Part shown: positions 11,801 through 23,000 of the stretch, piece by piece | How positions within the stretch are numbered: the stretch's first letter is position 1 | How the letters are laid out: each line of letters starts with the position of its first letter | From: Pelecanus crispus | Lineage: Eukaryota > Chordata > Aves > Pelecaniformes > Pelecanidae | NCBI RefSeq assembly: GCF_030463565.1 | Contig: NC_134659.1 | Span: 7,138,511 to 7,202,510 of the forward strand | Direction: 5' to 3' | DNA length: 64,000 nucleotides | Notes under the pieces: generated by a model | Database searches by the model: none | What the model was told of the DNA's origin: nothing | What the model saw: the letters and a program-made list of their open reading frames with translations, nothing else | Position numbers and translations under genes: made by a program

Positions 11801-14800
11801 TAGGCAAACTCCCCCCTCCCGCCTCTCCTGGCCATGCCAATCGAAGCCAGCGGGAAACTTGTTGGTGCCGAGCAGATGGGAGCTCTGGCTCGCAGGCACG
11901 GGGGGAAGCAGGGATGCTCCGGGGCTGGGATGTGAGGATTCGCTAGCTCAGCTCACCACCATCTGTGGAAAGGAGCGATTTCCCCCACCTCAAGGCAGGG
12001 AGGAAGCAATGTACATGTCAAATTGACATGTGTGTGGAGAAATAGAAAATCAAAGTTTCTTCTGTATGGCTGTGAAGGCTTGCGGCTCCTCCGGGTTGGT
12101 ACGCAGCCCGCGGTGCTGGCTTGGCATCCCCGCGGAGCTGTGAAGCGAGGAGGCAGCGCCTGCGGAGAAACCCTTCTCTAGTGGTACCATCCGCAGCACT
12201 GCTGGTGCTGGAGCAGGGCTCTGAAGAGATGGAGAAGGACCTACGAGAATTTTAAAAGCTGATTTTTTTTTCCCTTTCACTGCAGATTTTGAGTGGCTTA
12301 CATACAAAGCACTCGGATACGTTTTCTGGGTTAATTATTGGCACGCGAGCGTTGTCTTTACATAAGGAGAAACCCAAGAGCGTGAAACTTGCAGCAGAGC
12401 AGGGCAGCGAGCCTGTAACAGCATACGGGCCGGGCATAGTTTCAGTGGCATCCTGTTCACCACGGGGCTGTTGGGATAATCGAGGCACGTTCGCCCCGTG
12501 GGTGCTGTGACCGTCGGCACCTCTTGGGAGAGGGTGTCACGGGGGGCTTGTCCCTGCTGGAAGGGGCGCCCGGGGCTCCCTGGGGCCAGGCTGGGCTCTG
12601 CTGGGCCACGCAAGCATCCCATACCCCTTGACTCTTCGCACCTCCTCTCGACTCCACCAACCCTTGGGGCGGTTGCTTACCTGCAGCTCTGTCATTTGCA
12701 AATCTGGATTTGTTTGGGAAATGTTTGACAATGCAGCAAAATCGCCCTCTGCCTTTAAAATAGAACACAAAACCCACGCTGCCAGGATGCGGTCCTCTGC
12801 CCGTGTGTTTTCTCATGCAGGATGGCCTATGCACAGCAAGATGTTTCCTTCTGGAAACTTCTTTTTCTTTCAAGCTGATTTGTCCTGACTGATGCACAAG
12901 AATAAAAACTGTGGCTAATTTTTCTATGGAAAGTCCAAATCCCCTCCAAACCCCATCCTGGTCACCCAGCCCTCCGCTGGGGCAGGCACGGCTACCATGG
13001 AGTCCCAGCATCTGTATTTTCAGCCCCATTATGGGTGTCTCCATCATCCCCAGGTGTCCATCCTTTTTTTGTCCTTTTTTTGTCTTTCTTGCATTTAATT
13101 TTTTCCCTCCAGTGCCTGTTCAGAGAGAGAAGGGAGGCTACGAACTGAGCAGAGTTAAGGTTGCACATCCACCTTTCAGCTGCGCCCCGTGCTGTGTGGA
13201 TATTTGGTTGGATTTTGCGAAGAGTCTCTAGTTGTAAAGGTTCTGTCCTGGGGTTACTCATGCTTTTGTCCAGAGAAAAACATATTTACAAAAGTATCTG
13301 ATGCATGTGGAGAGAGGTCTGGGTCAAGGTCTGGGATGTGTTTCTCAACCCAGACGAACCGTTTGTGAGAACTGATGTTGCAGTAGGTCATCAGGGAAAT
13401 GGAAAGCACCAACAAGTCTGAAAAACACTTCTGAACTCTGGATAAGTATTTGGGGAAAAAGGCATCGGAGTCCGCCTCACTGCTGTGTCTTGCCTGTAGC
13501 TGGAGGAAAGTGGAGCAGGGACGCGGCGTTTGTTGGCGCTCGGGTGCAGGCTCAATGCTGGATGAGAAATGCATTTAAGCAGTTAAATTCCTATTTGATG
13601 GCGTCACAATCTTGCAACTATTTGCATGAGATTTTGCTCTGTGTTGTGTTTTTACTGAACATTACGGGCCCAGATTTTGGATGGGGTTTGGGTCCAGCTG
13701 GCTCAGCGGCTTCCTGAGCATCCCCAGACTCAACCCTCCCGCCTCCACGGCTCTGGCCATCCCAGGACGTGGCTGCAGATATGAGGTTGAAGGGCTTGTG
13801 CAGCTCTTTGGGCAGCAATCAGATCTTTTCTGTGTTGCACAAGAGGGCCAGGAGCAACGATTAGGAAATGCTAAGTGTGGGAAGAAGAGGTCTCATCTAC
13901 CCCTTTGCATGGGCCGTTTCGGATTGAGTCAGTCTCAGAAGTAGCTGAAGACATCAGACAGCTTCCCGACTCTTAGCGTCCCCAGATCAGCGCATTTGTG
14001 CCCCTCCCGCAGCTCCAACCCTCTGTGCTGGGGAGATGTCCCTGTCCCCAAGCGAGGAGCAGCCCTGACAATGTGGGCTGTGTTCTGCACGGCCGGGGGC
14101 TCACGGCACTGCCTGTCCCCGGGACCCACCTACACGCACAAGCACGGCGGCAAATTGTTCCTGATGCGCAGCGAGTCGCACCCACATCTGCCCCGAGACA
14201 AAGGGGCCCTGGAACAGCCCAGCGTTCGCTCTTCTAAAGGCGGGGATGCATTTTGTGCGTGCCCTGTCGTGGGTTTTATTCTTCGCTCTCGGTCGGTGCC
14301 GCTTGGCGTGGACGTGCGGTCACCCGTGCCGTACGGGCCGTCCTCCCTGGCCGGTCCCACCGGCACTGGAAGCGCCTGGGTCGTTCCCACGGGGCTCTGC
14401 CCACGGTTTCAGTCCAGAGCCGCCATGTGCCTGCTGTTCCCTTTTGCAGCTCAAAAGTTATCTGCAAATTTCTCTCTTCCTGCTATGCACAGCCCTGACT
14501 TTTCTAGTCCCTGTGCACGTGATGATGGGTAGGATATACTTTTTTTCATCAGTTAGACCACCCAGATGCCTCCTGTGTATACCGCGTGTATCAGTGTTTG
14601 GGCTCAGTCCTTTCTGTATTCCCATTTAATGCAAAATCACCCTCATATGCATGCACGTACAAATATCTCCCAAGCATCTATGCCAGGAACCTACTCCTTA
14701 GTGTCGCAGCCATTTCTTTCACACTAACTAGTACTCAGTCTAAAGAAAATAACATATTCTTCACTTTTCGGGCTCCAAGCAGCATGTAGAGATGTGCGCT

Positions 14801-16149
14801 ACTTAAATCCCTGCTGTCTTGCACCTCCCCTCCCATACTACATCTGTGAATGAAGAGGGGTTTAAAGCATTTTGTGATAGTGATGTGAAGCATCGGTATA
14901 TGAGCATAGTAAGGACACTAGAAATCATGGCCTCGCTAAATCTCTGGTTGCGGTATCGGCTGATTCAGTTCCTAAGTCAGACTTGTGCTTAGTAACAGAA
15001 AGGCATAAAACCAGCTGACCCATTACTCATTTTAAGCTGTAACTGGAGAAATGAACCGCTCTGAAAAATGAAGGCTACAGATCAAAATGATATCTTCCCT
15101 TAGACAGAAAGCTAAAGAAATAATTTGGAAAGCTTTGTTCGGCATGACCTGATCACAGGACTGCGGAAGTCCTGGACATGACTTTAATTACTGGCCCAGT
15201 CCTATAATTATTCTGTCCTTCAACTATTTTTATTGCAACAGCTGGATTGGAAAATCCTTAGAACGAGCAAAAAAGATCAAAGCAACACTCCCCTCCAAGC
15301 CCCTTCACAACCTGCAATCTGTCATCTGGTGTAACTGGGACACGCTGGGACGATGAGTTCCTTTGGGCTTCAGCCAAAGAGCGGGGACGTGGAGACCCCG
15401 CTCGCACCCGAGCAGGGCAGCGAGGAGGGATGGGTGGAGGAACCATTAAGCACATCTCGTTCCCCATAAGGGTAATGGGGAAAGGTGTCCTTAAAAGCTG
15501 TCTGGCGCTGGGTTTGATCCTGTCTGGGGGTCAGGAGAGCTTCCCGGGCCATGTGTCAGGGCTGTTTATTTTCCATGACATCTGTTCCTCGCTGGCTCCC
15601 AGCAGCGTTCCCTGCGGTACCCGGAGCCCCCCGGCAGCCCCGCGCTCGCCGGGTTTTGTCTGTTGTGCTGGGTCCCCCCTCCCTCCCGCAATCGCTTCAT
15701 GGCGGGCTCGGGAACAGCTGAAGGGGTGGCAGCATCCAAAGCTGCAGCCGGTTATTTATATTTCGTGAAGACGGGCTCTCCTTGCTCGCCAAATGGCCTC
15801 TGCGCCGCTCCCCTGCCTGGCGACATCCCACCTTGGCGAAAGCCTGCGTGAGGGCCAGCGAGGAGCGGCGCCGAGCAAGGCTGGGGATTTTCCACTGTTT
15901 GCTGCCCTGGCGTTATTTTTGTTCTTAGCCGAGAGAGCTGTCTGCACGGCTGATGCCCTTTTTTATAACTATTACAGGGAGTTGTAACTCAGCCGTGATG
16001 CAACCTCTGCGCCACAGCAGCCTTTCTAAGGGGGCTTTTGTTGTACAGACAGGGTAATTTATCCTCATTTTCACTCTTTTTTTAATGTGCATTTAGGGTT
16101 CATTAACAGCAAAATAAAAGGTATGTGAATGGAAAATGCAGACGATATC

Positions 16150-16440
16150 CTGACAGTCCCCAGGAGGTTTGGGTGGGTGCCCCTGGGAGGCTGGCAGCGG
16201 AGTGCTGCGCACCAGGGACCGTCCGGGGAGGGAAGCAGCCGGAGCCCGGCGGGAAGCGGGCTCGTTTAGAGACCGCTTGGGAAAGGTTCCGCCGCATCCC
16301 GACTCCTGCTAGGGCTGTGCCGGGTCGGCGACGGGCTCTTTGGTATGCGAGGGGGTCTCTGGAGCCGGTCCCCCTGCTCTTGGCAGCCGCACGTGCAGGC
16401 AGAGCTCACCCCGGTGCCCCGCCGGAGGGAGCGGATGTTC
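16150..16440 (+). promoter_or_regulatory. CpG-rich patch upstream of first coding exon
   Basis: By hand count about 27 CpG dinucleotides fall in 16141-16440, close to the number expected from base composition, whereas most surrounding DNA is CpG-poorer. It ends about 440 bases before the signal-peptide exon. It could mark an alternative promoter or first exon. I see no convincing TATA box or initiator, so the role is inference. Confidence 0.3.
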
Positions 16441-16877
16441 GCTATGTAGGTATTTCTTGTGCATAAAATAGAATTATTATTATTTTTTTAAACAGCAAAT
16501 CATCTTTTTCATTTTATCCTATGGGGACCGCGGCTTTTGTATGCACTTGCTCTGAGTAACTTTCCATCAGTCCCAGGGGACAGTGCAGCCCTTCTCCTTC
16601 CATCCGCGAGGTCTCTCCAGGGTTTGAGCACGAATAATCCCGTAAGGCCGATTTTTCTGCCAGCAGAGCCACCCAGGGGTTGGGAGGACAGGGACCACGG
16701 GCTTGTACGTGGGTCACCAGAGCCTGGAAACTATTTCTGGCACTATTCACGCTCCTGTCCCTCTGCACAAATATTGTTGGATTGGAAACCCTCTCCCTCC
16801 ACAGTTGCCAAAAGGAAGATGACAGAAATGGAGCTGCAAATGGCTCGCTGACCGCTGGGGTTGTGTTTGTTTTGCAG

Positions 16878-16959
16878 CTGAGGATCTGTCTGCACTTGCC
16901 GCTGGTCTGCTCGCCTCAGGGGACGCAGCCGAGGTCCTAACGCTGCCCAGGCGTCCAAA
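16878..16959 (+). other. NFASC: NFASC 5' UTR part of the start-codon exon
   Basis: A pyrimidine-rich stretch ending TTTGCAG at 16877 is a good acceptor, which would make the exon run 16878-17053 with 82 untranslated bases before the ATG. The exact 5' border is inferred from the acceptor alone; a transcript starting inside the region cannot be excluded. Confidence 0.6.
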
Positions 16960-17053
16960 ATGGTCATGCAAAGACACCACCTCACCTGCGCAGGAATAGC
17001 ACTGGCTCTCTACCTTCATCACCTCGTCAGCACCATCGAAGTCCCTCTGGATT
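16960..17053 (+). CDS. NFASC: NFASC exon: start codon and signal peptide
   Basis: Encodes residues 1-31 plus one base. The ATG at 16960 has A at -3 and G at +4, a strong initiation context; a second in-frame ATG lies at 16966. The peptide starts [12 protein letters not shown], continues with a hydrophobic [10 protein letters not shown] core and gives a likely signal-peptidase cut near VST/IEV. The mature end IEVPLD is the neurofascin N-terminus. The donor after 17053 reads GTAAGT. The exon ends in phase 1, so it can join either the 18-nt microexon or the Ig1 exon in frame. Confidence 0.93.
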
Positions 17054-20000
17054 GTAAGTTACGGTTTACCCCGCTAAAAACTCGTGCTCAGGTGGTCGAG
17101 GAGGTAGAGTGAAGATGTGCATGGCCCAGGTGGCTTTCCTGGTCCAGCCTCAGGTTTTCTTTTCTGTTGTTTGGTTTGGGGCTGTTTTTCTTCGTAAACC
17201 ACATGCCCTCCAGCACGTCGCCTAAGTCGCGCTCTGATTTAGTGAATTTATCTCAAAAGCTGAGCGAAGGACTCAAACCCACATATCAAAATGGGACAGA
17301 GCACCCGAGCCAGAGCCGGGGAGGAAACCGGGTCCTGACAAGTCTTCAGGCTGTTGATTTCATGGAGCATCCCGGGCCTCCTGGTGTTCCTACAGAATAC
17401 GGGTGGGCTTCAGGATGCTCCTTTGTGAAGGACGTGAGCGCGTTGCTTATCTGCTCGGGGAGATGCTGCCACAATCTGACACCCAGGTCCCCGAGGGCAG
17501 CGGGGACCTGGGCAGCTCCTGCAGAGCAACGTGATTTTTCTCTCTCTCATTCTCTGTTGGGACTTTTCAGTTAATTATGAGCTGGAAGTTATGTTTTATT
17601 CAGAAAAGCTGGGGGATATGGAGCGAGGAGGAAGGGGGACATGGGCTGATGTTTCTGCTGAATGGGCATCTTCAGGCCAGTGCATGGGAAACGCATGACT
17701 TGTTTATAACGCACTTGAGACAGGGGTTCATACTGAGAGCTGCTCAGCCGCTGTTCTGGAAACCAGTTTCATAATTTCTTTGTATCCCAGCTTCCTCCTG
17801 TAGCGGCTGTTAATAACAATCGGCCCGTCGCTGCAGGGAATCTCTTCCGACAGTGCAATGCACAGAAATCCTCCAGTGAGTGGTGCATTAGTAGAAAACG
17901 CGCAGCTTTTTGCAGGGGTCTAAATTCAGGCTGAAGTGCCAGGGTTGCTCTCGATAGGAGAAATTTCTGCCCTGTGGGCTGTTGCTCTGTGGAGTCCGGG
18001 GTGTGCGGGCTGTAGCTGTGGTACCTCAGCTGATCCAGCAAAACGGGAAGGAAAAATTTAAGGCAGTGGCTTTTGGCTGAAATTTGGAAATGACTGAAGA
18101 GAAAGGATGAGAAAGCTCTGATTTGCAGATGTGAATAAATACTTATGTTACTTGAAAAGAAGAGGGTCCCAGACTCGAGCCTGAGTCCCTGCTCTGCTCC
18201 ATTCCAGAGAGTTGTGGATGAAAATACCTGTTCCCCGGGAGTCAGCGCTGCAATACGCACAGGGCGCTCTTGTTCCCAGCAGTGGGAATTTCATTTGATG
18301 CACAAAGCTCGGTGATTCCTTCAGGCCTGGATTTGTTAGCATCTATAATATTCCAGAAATGCAGGCAGACGGCATGGAAGTAGGGGCCAGTGCAGTTGGG
18401 GAAAACGGAATGGGTCTGCAAACAGCCGCCTTCTGCCATTGCTTGTGCTTTGCATCAGGAAAGGAGTAATTTTGCTACTTAAATGTAATGTGGCCTTAGA
18501 AGAGTAAGAGAAATGCTGACAGCTGGTGGAGAAAGGCTCAAGGCAGCCTGCGCAGCTCACCATTTCCCAGCAGCTCACCGTTTCTCTGGCCGCCTCCTCC
18601 TCCTCCTCCCTGCTGCACAGCACTGAGCCACGGGAGAGCATCGTCCCCTCCAGTTCTGGTGGGAAACTGGGATCGTAACTAAGAGCTTCCTTCTGTTATC
18701 CTTCCCTGAACGGGTCCCTGGCATGAGAGATATCTGTAAATAATGTGCGCGGGGGGCAGCTGCGCACAGCAGCGCCAAGAGCAGGGGGGCGAGGAGCGTC
18801 TCCCAGCCCCGGGTGAGGGTTGGGGTCCTGCCGACGCCTGTCACCGCCAGCCCACCCTTCCCAGCATCCCGGAGCTCTTTTGGACACATGGAGCATCAGC
18901 TTCGTTTTACATCCATCCCAACCTTCAGAGCCATCAGGGGTTTGCTTTCAGCTCCTGTTTAAGCCACCTGGGGCTCAGGGCTCCCTTACCCACTGCTCGT
19001 CTGCGAGACTGAGCTAATGAAAGCGCCGCCTGCACTTGAGCGGCTGCAGGTCTGACCAGGTGGTGTGTAAAGAGCCCCAGCTGCTCCGGCTTCGTGCAGG
19101 GGCCGATCAATGTGCAAGTCACGGGCTCCGTGAGTGCCCGAGCTCTGTCCCCTGCGTACCGCCAGTGCAAGTCCTCCCTGCTCCGCGGAGACCAGCTCCT
19201 TCATCCAGGTGCTGGGGGGTGGGCTCTGCGCGGTCCCCACCGGCAGGAGGGGGGGGGTCCCCACCACCAGCCCCGGGGGGTCGAGGTGCTGGTGGGCACC
19301 CAGCTGCCCTGACACACCTCGGGGGTGGGAGATCTCCCCAGGGATGCGTTTTGCTCCCTGGACCTTATGTTTCAAGGGCAGAAGCAGCTCGGGAAAGGGC
19401 ACATGTGTGGGCAAAGCCTCAGAGTCCCCTCTGGGCAGAGGGAACAGCCCCCGCTCACCCTGTGTCGGGGGAGCTGCACTATTTGCTCTTTCTTTTAAGC
19501 TTGCCTGGGTGTTTTCTCCCCTCCCCAACCCTAACAAGTTTTCTTCTTTGGATAAAATCCTGCCTGCCGCTGTCCTGGGGACAGGATATATATATCTCCC
19601 TATATTAGAGGCACCTTCTTTGAGTTTGACTGTCACCTAAGAAGCCAGCTAAGGGTTTATCAGGCACATTTTAGCCTCTGACTCAGGGGGATGAAGCTGG
19701 AGGGGCTCAGGGTAAGCCCAGCCAGAGGGAAGCGGGGAATGGTGCTAACTCCTGCGGGCGACCCGCTGGACCACGGGGCCACCAGTGCCCGCAGGCGAGC
19801 GGTGCAGGAATGCCTACACCTTCTTTTGGCCCCCAAAACCCCTGCTGCAGAGGCAGCTGACAGCTAACGGGACCGCTCAGCAGCTGCTTCTCCCACGTGG
19901 ACAGTAAGTAGGTAGATTAGAACATGCTTGAATTGGAAAATGATTTGTGTGTAGTATTTGTGAGCCCTACAATAACGATACATGTTTATGTTTGCGTACA

Positions 20001-23000
20001 CGACGTATACAGGTTTGTTCTTCAGTTAACCTTTTTTCTTTCTTTCATTATGCTCGCGCTTTGGGAATAACAGCAAGTATTCAGAGTGAACGTAAGTGTT
20101 CCCCTCGCCCTCTGCGTGCACGTGCCCGTCTCCTCTGCATGGCCGAAACAGGGCACGAGGGGTCCGTACCGAGCCGGGGGCCGGTGGTGGCTGTGGCTTG
20201 GCACGTGGTGACCCAACGTACGTGGTGCGTTGCCCGCTGCTGTGGCAGGGCTGGCCAGAGTCGGGACAAGCCACTTCTCCCGCACAGCCAGGCATGGCTG
20301 GGAGAGACACGGGAGGTGCTGGAGCAGCTTGGGAGGAGTGCTTAGGCTCTGCTGCTTTCCCTGGAGCAGGAACCAGGCTGCCTTTGCGACGCAAATGTTG
20401 TTTCTGCAGGGGCTTGTTACTGCTAACGCCACGCCTCAGAGGCGAGCAGGCTCCTCTGCCTTGCAAGAGTGCACGTGCCGAGCTCAGCTCCACGTACCCA
20501 CACCTTTGCAGCGTCGCTAGCTCTCGGCGGGGAGAGCAAACAGCCTCGGACCTGAGCAGCTTTTTCCAGGACAGCCATGGAACTGAGCTCTTGCATTCAG
20601 AGTTCAGGACCGGAGCCAGGTCCTACACTGGCTGCTGGGCTCGTGCGCCGCTTTTCATAAGCCCTGCCCTGCTAAACACCAGCGCTGCGCTCCTTCAGGG
20701 TAAACCTGGGAGGTTTTGAGCCCCTTTCTTGCACAGGGAGTACCTGTAAGCGTCTTGTAGTGGCTCCCTGGCTCCCTGTCCCAGCTGCAGCCCCTGTCCT
20801 TGAGGTGCACAGCCAGGGTGCCTTTCAGTCTGACTCAAACAACCTGTGGTAGCAGGAAGGTGTAACTGTGAAATTTCTTAATGAGACCAAGATACCAAGT
20901 GAGAAGCAGGGGCTTCCTGGTACCGAAAGGGGGTCTGAACAGTGCTGATGGTCTGAGAGGAGATGAGTAGCACAGCCCAACAAATGCTCTTGGTAATTTC
21001 CTCAGGTGTTGAGTGGCTTTAAACCACAAATTGCACGTCCAGCCTGGGGAAGATGCTGAAATCCCATCAGGATCTGCTGCAGGATGGCAGAGAGGGGATT
21101 CACCCTCTTTCCACAACCCTCCTCATGGCTTTTCCTTTGCTTTGCAGTGCCTCAGCCCCCCACAATCACCAAGCAGTCTGTGAAGGACTACATCGTCGAC
21201 CCAAGGGATAACATCTTCATTGAATGTGAAGCCAAAGGGAACCCCGTTCCCACGTAAGTGCAGCTGCAGCCCTTGTTACGCCGAAGCTGTTCAGTAGAGC
21301 TGGCTCAGGAGGAGCTCCCCTCCGGTCTCCGGTCGAGCTGTGCCACTTACACAATCAGTTAATCCAGCTGTTGGCTTGCACAGCACAGGTAAGGATCTCA
21401 CCGGGTAAATATGGTCCATGGTTACAAAACCAACCTCTCCCTCATGCTTGCAGCTTTTCCTGGACGCGGAACGGGAAGTTCTTCAACGTGGCGAAGGACC
21501 CCAAGGTGTCCATGCGACGGCGGTCGGGGACGCTGGTTATCGATTTCCACAGCGGGGGACGGCCAGAGGACTACGAGGGCGAGTACCAGTGCTTCGCTCG
21601 GAATGACTACGGCACTGCTCTCTCCAGCAAAATCCACCTCCAGGTTTCTAGTGAGTAACGTCAGTGGTGCAGAGCAAGCAGCCAGCTGTGCCCCGAGGGG
21701 AGCAGGGACTACCTGCACTGTATGAGATTCTGTAGAAGGGGCATGGAGAATATCCAGTGCTCAAACATCTCAGCCTGCTTGGTCTGTTACCTGTGTTGGG
21801 AAGTACCCAGCCACAGGACCAAGATGCGCTGGTGAGGCCGCACCTGGAATGCTGTGTCCAGTTTTGGGCCCCTCAATACAAGAAAGACATTGAGGTGCTG
21901 AGGCATGTCCAGGGAAGGGCAGCGGAGCTGAGGAAGGGTCTGGAGCACAGGGCTGGTGGGGAGCGGCTGAGGGAGCTGGGGGGTGTTCAGCCTGGAGAAG
22001 AGGAGGCTGAGGGGAGACCTGATCACTCTCTACAACTACCTGAAAGGAGGGTGTAGTGAGGTGGGTGTTGGTCTTTTCTCCCATGTGGTTAGCGATAGAA
22101 CGAGAGGAAATGGGCTCAAGCTGCGCCAGGGGAGGTTTAGGTTGGAAATTAGGAGAAATTTCTTTACAGAAAGGGTGGTCAAGAATTGGAACAGGGTGCC
22201 CAGAGAGGTGGTGGAGTCCCCATCCCTGGAGGTGTTCAAAAAATGGGCAGAGGTGGCACTTTGGGACATGGTTTAGTCTAGTCTGCCCTTGATTGGTTTA
22301 GAGTAGACTTGATAGTGTAGGTTAATGGTTGGACTGGATGATCTTAAAGGTCTTTTCCAACCTAGATGATTCTATGATTCTATGATTCTATGATCTTAAA
22401 GGTCTTTTCCAACCTAAACGATTCTATGATTCTATGAAGACATGGGGGTCATGGCTGTAGCTAACAGGGAAATACTCGGTATAGATTTAAGGGAATCTTG
22501 CACATATAGAAATGAAGTTTGCATTGAGGCCGCTCCATTGAAACCAGGCCAGGTCCGGTGGGAAGAGATCTGCAAAGCTACGGCCCTCCCTTCCTCACAC
22601 CGCGTCTTTGCTTCTTACGGCAGAGTCTCCCCTGTGGCCCAAGGAGAAGGTGGATGTGATAGAGGTGGATGAAGGCGCTCCACTCAGTCTGCAGTGCAAC
22701 CCCCCGCCTGGCCTGCCCTCTCCCGTCATCTTCTGGATGAGCAGCTGTGAGTCGGGGGAGCCCCTTCCCACCTCGAGCCCCGCGGGCAGCCTTTCCGTCA
22801 CCCGCAGTGCTTATTTAAAATAACTATGTTTAGGGTCATTACTGCTAGTTCAGAGCTTGGAGGCACCCGTATGTGGCCTGGGCCAGGGGTTTCTCCTTTG
22901 TGCAGCCGCCCGCGGGAGGATGTGACTTGCTCTGATCGCCGGTTCTCCCCTGCAGCCATGGAGCCCATCCATCAGGACAAGCGCGTCTCCCAGGGCCAGA

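Larger units (their letters stand above)
1..16877 (+). other. 5' flank or first intron of NFASC, no coding exon recognised
   Basis: Nearly 17 kb without an exon I can support. Many open frames occur on both strands, but they overlap in all frames, lack recognisable domains and fit chance in GC-rich DNA. NFASC genes usually have untranslated first exons far upstream, so this is probably intron 1, possibly with an unrecognised 5' UTR exon. GC-rich stretches (about 3230-3330, 5270-5640, 6160-7400, 10250-10740) alternate with AT-rich blocks (about 8280-8500, 10860-11200, 14820-15260). I recognise no mobile element. Confidence 0.6.
21651..22623 (+). other. Intron between Ig1 and Ig2, carrying a CR1 copy
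   Basis: About 970 bases, of which roughly 610 are a CR1 LINE 3' end annotated separately. The rest is unremarkable and ends with the acceptor ACGGCAG. Confidence 0.9.

Noticed and set aside
18986..19636. 216-codon minus-strand open frame
   Set aside because: Low-complexity Pro/Gly/Arg/Ser peptide in GC-rich intron with comparable open frames on the other strand and no recognisable domain.
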